64,000 nucleotides of DNA from REEP01 sp964517265 (GTDB lineage: Bacteria > Pseudomonadota > Alphaproteobacteria > Rhodospirillales > Defluviicoccaceae). The stretch is taken from NCBI GenBank assembly GCA_964517265.1, contig CAZFBS010000001.1, positions 215,056 to 279,055 of the forward strand. Reading direction: 5' to 3'. Made by a program: the position numbers and the translations under genes. Below, in pieces: positions 18,309-27,161 of the stretch. The stretch's first letter is position 1. Each line of letters opens with the position of its first letter. A model generated the notes under the pieces. The model was not told where the DNA came from and did not search any database. It saw nothing but the letters and a program-made list of their open reading frames with translations.

Positions 18309-18757
18309 GCAGCGTCGATCCCACCTGCCTGCAGATAGCGGACCGTGCGCATTCTATGCTGCCGGTGGTTGTTGTCGCCGCCGTGGCTCTGGTTGATATC
18401 GATGGGCGGATCCTCGTCGCACAGCGCCCCGCTGGCAAGCGGATGGCGGGTCTCTGGGAATTCCCAGGCGGCAAGGTTCAGCCGCACGAGGCACCAGAGA
18501 CGGCGCTGGTGCGGGAGTTGAAGGAAGAACTCGATCTGGATATCACCGAAAGCTGCCTTGCTCCGCTCACGTTTGCCTCGCACGCCTACGAGGACTTTCA
18601 CCTGCTGATGCCGTTGTATGTCTGCCGGGTGTGGAAGGGAACCCCCCGCCCGATGGAAGGGCAGGGATTGAAATGGTTGCGGCCTGTTGCAATGGCGGCT
18701 CTGGCGATGCCGCCGGCTGACAAGCCGCTGGTGGCATTGCTGCGGGATTTCCTTTAA
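18305..18757 (+). CDS. mutT: MutT-type Nudix hydrolase
   Basis: A Nudix pyrophosphohydrolase expected to sanitise 8-oxo-dGTP. The Nudix box is visible as GGKVQPHEAPETALVRELKEEL plus DL, fitting GX5EX7REUXEEX. Upstream are VVVVAAVALVDIDGRILVAQRP and LWEFPGG, the MutT hallmark. The GTG at 18305 overlaps the GNAT stop as GTGA and gives 150 residues; GTG at 18296 or ATG at 18356 are alternatives, and the last gives a length closer to E. coli MutT. It ends the ppiC-argJ-GNAT run. Confidence 0.92.
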   Translation: MSSVDPTCLQIADRAHSMLPVVVVAAVALVDIDGRILVAQRPAGKRMAGLWEFPGGKVQPHEAPETALVRELKEELDLDITESCLAPLTFASHAYEDFHLLMPLYVCRVWKGTPRPMEGQGLKWLRPVAMAALAMPPADKPLVALLRDFL

Positions 18758-18819
18758 GCGCGCTGTCGCAGGAGTGAGAGGTGCTTGCCTGTACCGATCG
18801 CCGCTCCTGATGGTTCCCG

Positions 18820-19128
18820 CTATTGAGGAAGGTTGTCCAGGTACGCCGCCAAGTCCTCGATCTCCTGCCGCGTCAAGTGCAAATCCGGCATTCCACCATG
18901 AGGTCGCGCAAGAAAGCCGCGCAATGCATCGGCGGTCCATCGTTGATCGCGAGCGATCGCCGCGAGCGGCCGCGCCTGCGTTGCAGAAGCGGTCTCCTGC
19001 TCGACCAGATGGCAGCTCGAACACCACGTCAACGCGAGATCATGCCCCGCATCCGGATCCGCGGCGAGCGCTGCAGACGATGCAACAAGAATTGCCAGTG
19101 TCAGCGCCGTCAAAGCCATCCGCGTCAT
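18820..19128 (-). CDS. Small exported c-type cytochrome
   Basis: A 102-residue monohaem class I cytochrome c. A signal peptide (1-22) precedes the haem site CSSCH (C36, C39, H40), and M80 (HGGMPDLHL) is the likely sixth ligand. The C-terminal helix EIEDLAAYLDNL is typical. AAGGAGG lies five bases ahead of the ATG, a near-perfect ribosome site that suggests strong expression. The electron partners are unknown. It stands alone, convergent with mutT. Confidence 0.93.
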   Translation of the reverse strand: MTRMALTALTLAILVASSAALAADPDAGHDLALTWCSSCHLVEQETASATQARPLAAIARDQRWTADALRGFLARPHGGMPDLHLTRQEIEDLAAYLDNLPQ

Positions 19129-19277
19129 CTTGTCCTCCTTGCGTGCCCGTCTGCTGACGCACCATAGCAGAGCCGATTTCTGTCGGCGAGGGTGCGTGCT
19201 CGCTGCTGGGTAGCGGCTTGGCTTCCCCTGGCGTCGGCGGCTTGCTAAGGTTGTCGGGGCGAGAATCGGGGGGAATC

Positions 19278-20033
19278 GTGGTAGATACCATTGTTACGGC
19301 GGGTGTCATCATCATCGGCGACGAGGTTCTCTCCGGGCGCACCCAGGATCTCAACCTTGCGTTCCTCGCCAAGGCGTTGAACGAGATCGGCATCCGGGTG
19401 GCCGAAGCGCGCGTGATCCCGGATTCACAGGAGGTGATCGTCGCCACCGTCAATACGTACCGCGCCGGCTTCGACTACGTGTTCACGACCGGTGGGATCG
19501 GCCCGACCCACGACGACATCACCGCAGCCAGCATCGCTCGCGCGTTCGATGTGCCTTTGCATCGGAACCGGGATGCCGTGCGCCTGCTGGAGCGTCAGTA
19601 CGCAGCGCCCGATCGCAATGCCGCACGCATGCGGATGGCGGACGTGCCGGAAGGGGGAATCCTGATCGAGAACCCGGTCAGCGGTGCACCGGGTTTTCAG
19701 ATGGAAAACGTGTTCGTGCTGCCGGGAGTCCCGCGCATCATGCAGGCGATGTTCGAGGGATTGCGCAATCGCCTTGTCGGCGGCGATCCGGTTCTTTCGC
19801 GATCACTCGCCGCGTTCACGACCGAGGGCAGCATCGCGATCCCGCTAGCCGCGGTACAAGCCCGCTACGATCGAGTGAGCATCGGCAGTTACCCCTTCGT
19901 GCGTGGCGGCCGGCTGGGAACCAGTCTGGTCCTTCGGTCGGCAGACGCGCAGGCTCTTGATGAGGCGACGGCCGAGGTGATCGCGTTGGTCCGCTCGGTC
20001 GGCGTCGAACCGATCGAAGAGCCGACGGCGTAG
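19278..20033 (+). CDS. CinA N-terminal-like molybdopterin-binding protein
   Basis: A 251-residue protein of the MoaB/MogA fold, matching the N-terminal half of CinA: TAGVIIIGDEVLSGRTQDLN, FTTGGIGPTHDDIT, and FVLPGVPRIMQAMFEG. The C-terminal nicotinamide-nucleotide amidase domain of full CinA is absent, as in many stand-alone alphaproteobacterial members. The exact reaction is unsure; relatives are ADP-ribose or NAD-related pyrophosphatases. GTG at 19278 follows GGGGGGAA and is the best start; the frame opens at 19218. Confidence 0.88.
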   Translation: MVDTIVTAGVIIIGDEVLSGRTQDLNLAFLAKALNEIGIRVAEARVIPDSQEVIVATVNTYRAGFDYVFTTGGIGPTHDDITAASIARAFDVPLHRNRDAVRLLERQYAAPDRNAARMRMADVPEGGILIENPVSGAPGFQMENVFVLPGVPRIMQAMFEGLRNRLVGGDPVLSRSLAAFTTEGSIAIPLAAVQARYDRVSIGSYPFVRGGRLGTSLVLRSADAQALDEATAEVIALVRSVGVEPIEEPTA

Positions 20034-20077
20034 CCGATCGCTCCGCACTGCCCTAGGCGTCGGCGCACCGGATTGCC

Positions 20078-20926
20078 TCAGGGGCCAACACCTGCGGTGT
20101 TGATGGCCTCAACGGAGCGCTCGTCAGCGACCGGGCGATCCACCGATGGCTCGATGCGCACCCTCATCGACGTGGGCTCGACCGGGCCGAACGCCGTCGC
20201 AAACGATACCTCGGCCGCGTCGCGGCCGACCCCGATGCGGACCAAGCCGTCCAGATTGGCTTGCCGGGTGGGGTCGAACAGATACCAGCGATCCCCCAGA
20301 TAAGCCTCGAAGACTGCGTGAAAGTCGGCCGGCTCCAGACCCCAAGCATAGCTGCTGACGAACCGAGCGGGGATGTCCAGAGCGCGGCAGAAGGTGATCC
20401 CGAGGTGGGCGAAATCCCGGCACACGCCGGCCCGTTCGAGCAGGGTATCGCAGGCGTTCGTACGGGTGTCACTGCTGCCGCGGCGGTACTCAATATGCTC
20501 GTAGATCCAGTTGCAAATCGCGGTAACACGCCCGTGCCCCGGCTCCAAATTGCCGAATTCGCGTCTCGCCCAAGCCCGCAAGGTGTCGACCGGGCAATAG
20601 CGGCTCGGGTAGAGGTGGGGGAATACCGCAAGAGGCAAGTCCTCCGGGGGCGTCTCGGGAACCATCGCCGGATTCTCACGATGAGTCTTCAACTCGACCT
20701 CGGCATCGTAGCGCACGTTGAGCGTGCCCGCCGGGACCCGCAGTCTTACGTATCGGTTATCGCTTTCCGGCATCACGTAGGGCTCGATGGCAAGGCCCGC
20801 CGGCGTGGTCTCAAGGCTTTCGCGGACGATTGTGTGCCGGTCGATGCGGGCAACCTCGATGTTGAAGATAAGCGTCGACGAACCGCCGATCTGATACCCC
20901 AACTCGCATCCGACGACAAACTTCAT
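20078..20926 (-). CDS. Transglutaminase-like cysteine protein
   Basis: A 282-residue member of the bacterial transglutaminase-like superfamily. The Cys-His-Asp triad is visible: C169 (AGVCRDFAH), H203 (ADFHAVFEAYL) and D218 (YLFDPTR). An N-terminal beta-rich domain (MKFVVGCELGYQI to about 95) precedes it. Related proteins act as proteases or amidases; the substrate here is unknown. The ATG at 20926 follows AGGAATAGGC. No partner genes (alpha-E, circularly permuted ATP-grasp) are adjacent, unlike in many transglutaminase clusters. Confidence 0.85.
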   Translation of the reverse strand: MKFVVGCELGYQIGGSSTLIFNIEVARIDRHTIVRESLETTPAGLAIEPYVMPESDNRYVRLRVPAGTLNVRYDAEVELKTHRENPAMVPETPPEDLPLAVFPHLYPSRYCPVDTLRAWARREFGNLEPGHGRVTAICNWIYEHIEYRRGSSDTRTNACDTLLERAGVCRDFAHLGITFCRALDIPARFVSSYAWGLEPADFHAVFEAYLGDRWYLFDPTRQANLDGLVRIGVGRDAAEVSFATAFGPVEPTSMRVRIEPSVDRPVADERSVEAINTAGVGP

Positions 20927-21280
20927 GCCTATTCCTTCCCCTTTGCTCAACACCGCGTCCTTGTCATCAAGATAAAGGGCCGCGAACGCCGATCACACTG
21001 ACGAGGCATGATCCGGCCCGACGCAAATCCCTTGGTCTGCCGAAGCCCATAGCGGCAGGATCCGAGGGCGCCCTCTCTGGAGACAACATACATGTCGGCT
21101 CGTTCGCCATGCGCAATGGCTTCTCGGCCGCGGCCGGCCTTCGAGCTGAAGTTATTCAAGTTCCTCGTTCTTGCAATCGCATGGGGCGGCTCTGCAGAGG
21201 AGACCGAAGGGCAATCCCTTGGCACGACCTCGGTGGCTGGCTACCTCAATTACAGGATCAACGTATCGACGGAGGTTGCC
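20927..21280. other. Intergenic region with no supported gene
   Basis: About 350 bp between the transglutaminase-like gene and a small membrane protein. A frame upstream of and continuous with the membrane protein is open from 21092, but its composition is not convincingly coding and the strong ribosome site is at 21269-21274. The divergent promoters probably lie here. Confidence 0.4.
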
Positions 21281-21565
21281 GTGCTTCCCGTTCACCGTGT
21301 CCTCATCGGCTTCCTCATCAAGCACTTGCTCGCCGGGGCAGCGGGGGGCCTCCTGCTGGGAGGCCTGATCCTCTGGTACGACGTTGCCGGTTTGGCCACC
21401 ATGATCTTTGTCGTGCCGATCGACGTCGTCGCGCTGTTGATGCTGTTCTTCGGCTTGTTTGTCACGTTCGGCAGCCTCGGCATGGCTGTCGCCGTGATGG
21501 GGCTCGGCGAAGAGCGCGACTCCGATCCAGTGGAGCCACGCCTTCCCCGCAAGTCGGGCCGCTGA
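21281..21565 (+). CDS. Small two-span membrane protein, unknown function
   Basis: A 94-residue hydrophobic protein with two predicted membrane helices (about 8-32 with a Gly-rich AGAAGGLLLGGLILW, and about 37-72) and a charged C-terminal tail (GEERDSDPVEPRLPRKSGR). The GTG at 21281 is preferred because GGAGG lies six bases ahead. I do not recognise the family. It converges on the Mla-type operon and ends only 7 bp from it. Confidence 0.55.
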   Translation: MLPVHRVLIGFLIKHLLAGAAGGLLLGGLILWYDVAGLATMIFVVPIDVVALLMLFFGLFVTFGSLGMAVAVMGLGEERDSDPVEPRLPRKSGR

Positions 21566-21572
21566 GGCGGTA

Positions 21573-22226
21573 TCAGACACCGGCGCGACGGTGGGCGACA
21601 ATCGCCGCCGCGATCTCGGCGCTGAGCCGTGTCACCGTCTCGCTCATTGCTGCGACAATGGCGTCATAGTCATCGGGAGGAGCCGGCTCACGAAACACCG
21701 ACCGTCGTACCGTCAACAGATCGAGTCCGTCTTCGCCGGATAGCGCCCATCGCGCGATGAGGGTCACGAGGCCGTCCACGTCGCGTTCGAACTTGGTGAT
21801 GGTCACGGAAACCTGAAACTCGGGGCGGAGAAAAGGACCGCCCGGCAATACTGTCACCCGGTTGGTCGGAATCATGACGCCCAGATTCTCGGCCAGAACT
21901 TCCGCAAAATTGTCGGCGAGGGGAGCCGCCCAGTTGTGAAATTCGGCGCGCTCAAGAGTGTTCCGTGTGGTGCGGGCGACGATCTGCGGAGCGTCCAGAT
22001 AATCGGGCACGCTGACCGGAGCGACGCCGACGACCGGGCCCGCAGGCGCTTTGCGAGAGGGAAGTTTCTCGATCTCTTGCGCCTGTTCGGCTTCGGGAAC
22101 GGGCGTTAGAACATAGTAGGCCGGTGGCGGTGCCGGCTCCGCGAAAAGAAGAGCGCAACCGCTGGCAAATGGGACGCATACACCGAGAAGCATCCAGCGC
22201 AACGGCTTATTCATGGGCCCAAACAT
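21573..22226 (-). CDS. ABC-transport auxiliary lipoprotein, PqiC/DUF330 type
   Basis: A 217-residue outer-membrane-type lipoprotein with signal peptide and lipobox FASGC (Cys at about 24), followed by PAYYVLTPVP and VVGVAPVSVPDYLDAPQIV, typical of the PqiC/YmbA family. These proteins assist MCE transporters by linking to the outer membrane. The ATG at 22226 has GAGG ahead of it and starts 2 bp after the MCE gene stop. It is the last gene of the four-gene Mla-type operon. Confidence 0.9.
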   Translation of the reverse strand: MFGPMNKPLRWMLLGVCVPFASGCALLFAEPAPPPAYYVLTPVPEAEQAQEIEKLPSRKAPAGPVVGVAPVSVPDYLDAPQIVARTTRNTLERAEFHNWAAPLADNFAEVLAENLGVMIPTNRVTVLPGGPFLRPEFQVSVTITKFERDVDGLVTLIARWALSGEDGLDLLTVRRSVFREPAPPDDYDAIVAAMSETVTRLSAEIAAAIVAHRRAGV

Positions 22227-22228
22227 TG

Positions 22229-23245
22229 CTACCTCGCTTGCCTGCCAAATAACAATGCATTGGGATTGCGCTCAAGTGTGGTGGCCAAGCTCCGCAGGGC
22301 ACGTGCGGCACTGGTGGCTTCGCGCAAAGCTTGGGTGGCTTGATGATGCAGGGCAGAGCCCGGCTCGATCGAAGCACCCGCCGCGGCCAGCGTCCGCTCG
22401 GCCTGTTCCAGTGTGCTTTCGATGCGGGCGAGCGCCGGTTGCGCCCTCGTCATCAGCGCACGGGTCTCGGCGAGCGTCAGTTCCCCCTCAACCGCGAGGG
22501 TGCGCAGCGAATTCAAGGCTTCTCCCGTGCCGGTCAGCACCGGTGCGAGCCTTTTGTCTATGTCTTCGACGACTGCTTGAAGCTGTTCCATGGTCTCATT
22601 GGCCCGGTGAACCGTATCGGCCAGTTCCGGCATGGTGACGAACTCGCGGATCGCGCTAAGGGAGGTATGGATTTCCTGCAGCACCGCGTCAGGCTCGAAT
22701 GCCGCAAGATTGGCAAGGACGGTTTCTACCGCTGCCCTCACCTCCTGCATCTGCGATCTGATCGCCGGTATTTCGACAATTCCGTCCTCTGTCAGAAAAG
22801 TCTCCCGATCGGCCGCATTCAGTCGGATCGGCGTGTCCGGGGCCATCACCAGATTGATCACCAGTTTGCCGGTGAGGATGCTGAAGAGCCCAAGCTGAGC
22901 CCTCATCCCGTCCCTTGCCAGCATTTTGACATCAAACCCATATGCCTCGTCTTCGGCAAACGTGATGTTCTGGGGCATCAGCGTGATCGATACCGGAATC
23001 GACACGGCGCCTTCCTGGACACGATAGACGAGGCCGATGCCGGTCACCGAGCCGACCGTGACACCGTTGAACGTGACTGGCGCGCCGATGTCGAGCCCGG
23101 CTACGGACTCCTGGAAGTAGATGATGCCCGGGCGCGTTTCGGTGAAAAACCGGCCTCCGCCGATCACCAGCACGGCGACGATGGCCAGAGCGAGTGCACC
23201 GACGACGAAGCCGCCAATCAGTTTTGGATTGGCTCTCTTGCTCAT
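22229..23245 (-). CDS. MCE-domain substrate-binding protein, MlaD-like
   Basis: A 338-residue MlaD/PqiB-like protein: one N-terminal anchor helix (12-30), a single MCE domain (about 38-115, with GLDIGAPVTFNGVTVGSVTGI), and a long C-terminal helical region (about 160-330) that probably forms a coiled-coil stalk. MCE proteins make hexameric rings that carry lipids across the periplasm. The start overlaps the ATPase gene stop as ATGA. The long helical tail is closer to the form seen in organisms with an auxiliary lipoprotein than to short E. coli MlaD. Confidence 0.92.
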   Translation of the reverse strand: MSKRANPKLIGGFVVGALALAIVAVLVIGGGRFFTETRPGIIYFQESVAGLDIGAPVTFNGVTVGSVTGIGLVYRVQEGAVSIPVSITLMPQNITFAEDEAYGFDVKMLARDGMRAQLGLFSILTGKLVINLVMAPDTPIRLNAADRETFLTEDGIVEIPAIRSQMQEVRAAVETVLANLAAFEPDAVLQEIHTSLSAIREFVTMPELADTVHRANETMEQLQAVVEDIDKRLAPVLTGTGEALNSLRTLAVEGELTLAETRALMTRAQPALARIESTLEQAERTLAAAGASIEPGSALHHQATQALREATSAARALRSLATTLERNPNALLFGRQAR

Positions 23246-24099
23246 CGGCCTTCCGTTTGCACACGGTGTTGATCGGATGTCGCGCCGGCCTTCGGCTCAT
23301 CTTCGCCTCGGGTCAGAAACTCTCTCACTCTCGGATCCTCGCTTTCGGCCAGCAGGCGTTTCGGATCTCCAGTGGCGATCATTGTTTTGCTCTCCGCATC
23401 GAGGAAAACCGAGTTGTTACCAACGGCGAATATGCTGGCCAACTCGTGCGTGACGATCACAATGGTGGCGCCGAGGCTGTCGCGCAGTTCCACGATGAGG
23501 TCGTCCAGCAGCCGCGAGCTGATCGGATCGAGTCCCGCCGAGGGTTCATCGAAAAACAGGATTTCCGGATCGAGGGCCATCGCTCGTGCCAATGCAGCCC
23601 GCTTCTGCATGCCACCGCTGATCTCAGCAGGATAGTACTCCTCAAAGCCTTTCAATCCCACCAGCGCCAGCTTCAAGGACGCGATCGGCCTGATCTCGTC
23701 CGGATGCAAATCGGTGTATTCCTGGATCGGCAGCGACACGTTCTCCGCCAGTGTCATCGAGCTCCACAGTGCGCCCCTTTGGTAGAGAACGCCGATTCTG
23801 CGCAACATTCGCTCGCGGTCACCCGGCTCGGTGTCCCACAGGCTCTGCTGGCCATAAAACACCGCTCCGCGTGCGGGTTTCTTAAGACCGATCAAGTGGC
23901 GCAGCAACGTGCTCTTGCCGCAGCCACTGCCACCCATGATCACGAAGATATCCCCGCGCCGTACCACGAAGTTAAGATCGCGCTGAAGAACGAAGTCCCC
24001 ATACGCCATTGTCAAGTCGCGGACGACAATCGCCGCATCGCCGTCGCCCGCGGCGGAACTCGGCCGCTCGGGTGAATCAGATGCCAAGGATGTTCGCAA
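23242..24099 (-). CDS. ABC transporter ATPase, MlaF-like
   Basis: The ATPase of the lipid transport system. It has Walker A GGSGCGKST, the Q-loop in GVLYQRGALW (the MlaF-type pattern), the signature ISGGMQKR, and Walker B ILFFDEPSAGLDP, then VTHEL. The 285-residue frame begins with a TTG at 24099, overlapping the permease gene by 23 bp; a TTG at 24087 is an alternative. The C-terminal tail (about 255-285) is extra and polar. Confidence 0.93.
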   Translation of the reverse strand: MRTSLASDSPERPSSAAGDGDAAIVVRDLTMAYGDFVLQRDLNFVVRRGDIFVIMGGSGCGKSTLLRHLIGLKKPARGAVFYGQQSLWDTEPGDRERMLRRIGVLYQRGALWSSMTLAENVSLPIQEYTDLHPDEIRPIASLKLALVGLKGFEEYYPAEISGGMQKRAALARAMALDPEILFFDEPSAGLDPISSRLLDDLIVELRDSLGATIVIVTHELASIFAVGNNSVFLDAESKTMIATGDPKRLLAESEDPRVREFLTRGEDEPKAGATSDQHRVQTEGR

Positions 24100-25228
24100 T
24101 CACGGCAAACAAGCCGTCGAAAACGACAATGAGGACGATCGCGGTGACAACAGCCGACGTCGCGGCAGCGCCAACCGCCGATGCACTGCGGCCCGACTGG
24201 ATGCCTCGCAAGCATCCGGATAGCGCGATCAGCACCCCGAACACCGCGCTCTTGCAAACCCCGAGCAGGACGTCGTTCAGCGTCATCGCCTGCACCGTCT
24301 GGTTCCAATAAAGAATCGGCGTGATATCGAGCATGACGACTCCGACCAGCGCACCGCCAAGGATCCCGAGCACGTCGGCATAGACGGTCAACAGCGGCAA
24401 CATCAAGATGAGGGCCGTCATCCGCGGCAACACGAGAAAATCGATGGGCGAGATGCCGAGCGTCTTCAACGCGTCGATCTCCTCGTTGACCTGCATCGTC
24501 CCCAGTTGCGCTGCGAATGCGGCACCGGTCCGACCGGCCATGATGATGGCTGCCATCATCGCCCCCATCTCCCGGGTCATCGCGATGGCGACAAGGTTGG
24601 CGACGAAAATCTGCGCGCCGAACTGCTGCAGCTGAATGGCGCCGACAAAGGCAAGGATCAGGCCGACCAGAACGCTGATCAACGAGACGATCGGCAGCGC
24701 TTGCGCACCGCACTCCTGAACAAGCAGCCAAAGGTCGCGACCCTGGAACCGGGCCCGTGCCGTCATCATGCGACCGAAGCTGATGCTGGCTTCGCCGATG
24801 AACACCAGCGTCTCCTCAACCGCCTGCTTCATCGCCAGCGCCCAGTGACCGAGACTCGCGAGCCCTGTGCTGCCCTGTTCGGAGCGTCGCGCATCCGATT
24901 TTTCGGGCACCGCCGTCGCCAGATCGATCAATTTGCGCATCCCGGACGGCAGCCGGCTCATGTCGAAGTCAATGTCATGCTGAGCGCAAAAGCCGCTGAT
25001 TTCGACCAGAAAGGTCAACAGGCTGCTGTCCCAGGCCTTGAGATGTCCTGCCGAGAAAATCAAGCGACGGATCGCCGGATCCGCCGTCAGGTGCTCGCTG
25101 ACGCGGGCAGGCGAGGGGAGTGGATGGCGCATTGACCACTCACCGGTCAGCGTTACTTCCAGCGTATCCTCGCGTGGCTTGCCGATTTTCAACCCGAAGT
25201 GGTCGGCAGTAACCGTGACGGTATTCAC
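24077..25228 (-). CDS. Lipid ABC permease MlaE with N-terminal STAS domain
   Basis: A 383-residue fused permease. Residues 1 to about 115 form a STAS-like domain (VTLTGEWSM, AGHLKAWDSSLLTFLVEI), and residues about 150-383 form the MlaE/YrbE permease with five or six spans, including MAGRTGAAFAAQLGTMQVNEEIDALKTLG (the conserved coupling segment starts here). In E. coli the STAS protein is the separate MlaB. GTG at 25228 is the start. It heads the operon of permease, ATPase, MCE protein and lipoprotein. Confidence 0.93.
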   Translation of the reverse strand: MNTVTVTADHFGLKIGKPREDTLEVTLTGEWSMRHPLPSPARVSEHLTADPAIRRLIFSAGHLKAWDSSLLTFLVEISGFCAQHDIDFDMSRLPSGMRKLIDLATAVPEKSDARRSEQGSTGLASLGHWALAMKQAVEETLVFIGEASISFGRMMTARARFQGRDLWLLVQECGAQALPIVSLISVLVGLILAFVGAIQLQQFGAQIFVANLVAIAMTREMGAMMAAIIMAGRTGAAFAAQLGTMQVNEEIDALKTLGISPIDFLVLPRMTALILMLPLLTVYADVLGILGGALVGVVMLDITPILYWNQTVQAMTLNDVLLGVCKSAVFGVLIALSGCLRGIQSGRSASAVGAAATSAVVTAIVLIVVFDGLFAVIANILGI

Positions 25229-25736
25229 AAAATTACATCAACCTTCCGTGTCCCGCCTGCATGATCGACTGTGCCACACGTCTTTGTACCGTTCAATGCG
25301 TTGCTGGCCCCAAATGTGGCCCGTCAGCACGGGTTGACCCGCGGCCATCGCGGGGTGGTTTCTCGCGCCGTCTTGATTTTCGATTACAGAACCGGAAAGG
25401 TCGCTCCCTGTTGTGGGAGAGAAAACCTTCTGGCGGGGGATCGGGCTGCACGCCCGAGCCTGTCTTGCACTCTCGCCGGTTCCTGCCCTGCGGATCGCAT
25501 TTCGCTCGCGACCTCGCATCAAGCATGAGTGACGAGAGATGGCTTGCCGATAACGCGCGCCCAACGATCGTGACGCTGATGGTCGCAAGGAAGGAGGGAG
25601 GGCGAAGGTAGAGCACCACCCTCGGCAAAGCATCGAAGCCACTTCATTGTGGGGTGCAGCATGCCGCGATTGTAGGGCGCAGCATCCTGCGATCGTTATC
25701 GATGAACGAAGCGTCTTGAAGAGGGCTTCTTTAGCC
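25229..25736. other. Intergenic region with no supported gene
   Basis: About 500 bp between the Mla-type operon and an MFS gene. No frame has family features. Near 25650-25695 there is an imperfect tandem of about 25 bp around GGGYGCAGCATSC. This stretch should include the promoter of the leftward Mla-type operon. Confidence 0.4.
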
Positions 25737-26984
25737 TCAGGCGGTTGCCTCTGCGCGGAGCGGGCGCTCGCCGATCGGCAGGTGGAGGAGGGCGGCGAGC
25801 ACACCGAGCAGAATGGAAGCAATCCAGATCGCATCGTACGAGCCGGTGCTGTCATAGACAATCCCGCCCATCCACACGCCGAGGAAGCTGCCGAGCTGGT
25901 GGCTGAGAAAAACGATTCCGAACAACGTCGACAGGTACTGCACGCCGAAGATCTGGGCGACCAGACCGCTGGTCAGCGGCACGGTGCCCAACCACAACAG
26001 GCCCATCGCCGCCGCGAATACCATGACGACGGCTTCCGTCTTCGGCACCATGAGGAAGACCGCAATCAGCAGCGCACGGGTGATGTATAGGCTTGAGAGC
26101 AAGTACTTTTTTGAATACCGCCCGCCGAGGGCCCCGCACGACCAAGTCCCGATGATGTTGAAGAATCCGATCAACGCCAGGGCCGTAGCACCGAGCCCCG
26201 GATCGAGACCGAGATCGTTGAGGTAGGCGGGCAGGTGTACCGCGATGAAAACCACCTGAAACCCGCAGACGAAAAATCCGGTCGTCAGATACCAAAAGCC
26301 CGGATGGCGCCGTGCCTCGCCGAGTGCCTCGCCGAGGGATTGGCTCTTCGCGCCGGCCGCGCCTGAGCGCCGTTCCCCTGGCGCCTTGGCGGCAAAAGCA
26401 AGCTCGCTGCCTTGCCTGCGGCGTGCCATGCCGATCGCCAGCGGCGCCATCAGCAAGGACAACAGCGCCAAGGTGAGAAGCGCACCGGTGGTTCCCTGGG
26501 CGGCGATCAGCTGCTGGCCAATCGGAGCCATGATGAACTGCCCAAAGGAGCCGCCGGCGCTGACCACGCCGAGCGCCATACTGCGTCTTTCCGGAGCGAC
26601 CACCCGACCGACCACCCCCAGCACGACCGAGAAGCTGGTGGCGCTCATCGCCATCCCGACGAGAACGCCGCCACCGGCATACAGATCCCAGGGGCTGCTA
26701 GCGCCGGACATCACGGTCAGCCCCAAGGCGTAGGCCGCAGTCCCGGCCAGCAGCACCGGCACCGCACCGAACCTGTCCGCGATCATCCCGGTCAGCGGCT
26801 GGAGAACGCCCCACAACAGGTTCTGCAGCGCCATCGCGAAGGCGAACGCCTCTCGCCCGACCCCGAGATCGGTGCTCATGGGGGCGAGAAAAAGGCCGAA
26901 CGTCTGACGGATTCCCATGGCCAGCGTCAACAGCACCGCGCCGCACAGCAGCACTCGCTTGGCGCGCGCGCTCATCACCACCAT
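25737..26984 (-). CDS. Major facilitator superfamily transporter
   Basis: A 415-residue MFS protein with about 12 membrane segments. Marks include IRQTFGLFLAPMSTDLGVGR in helix 1-2, GMIADRFGAVPVLLAG (the helix 2-3 signature), and a charged central loop (residues about 190-215). It resembles the monocarboxylate and oxalate:formate-like families, so a small organic acid is the likely cargo, by inference only. It lies upstream of nothing obviously coupled; acetoacetyl-CoA synthetase is about 180 bp away on the same strand. Confidence 0.85.
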   Translation of the reverse strand: MVVMSARAKRVLLCGAVLLTLAMGIRQTFGLFLAPMSTDLGVGREAFAFAMALQNLLWGVLQPLTGMIADRFGAVPVLLAGTAAYALGLTVMSGASSPWDLYAGGGVLVGMAMSATSFSVVLGVVGRVVAPERRSMALGVVSAGGSFGQFIMAPIGQQLIAAQGTTGALLTLALLSLLMAPLAIGMARRRQGSELAFAAKAPGERRSGAAGAKSQSLGEALGEARRHPGFWYLTTGFFVCGFQVVFIAVHLPAYLNDLGLDPGLGATALALIGFFNIIGTWSCGALGGRYSKKYLLSSLYITRALLIAVFLMVPKTEAVVMVFAAAMGLLWLGTVPLTSGLVAQIFGVQYLSTLFGIVFLSHQLGSFLGVWMGGIVYDSTGSYDAIWIASILLGVLAALLHLPIGERPLRAEATA

Positions 26985-27161
26985 TGGCCGATGCCGCTAG
27001 GGATGGTGTCTCCTCGACAGAGGCAGACGCAGGGGCTGACAGAGTCGCTCAAGGCGGTTCACAGGGTCCATTCGATCAGGCACAAAGCCACCGGCTAGCC
27101 GTCCGCCCGCTCATGACGATGGCTCGCAAGGACGCCAGCAGGTTATACGGGAAGCATCAGG

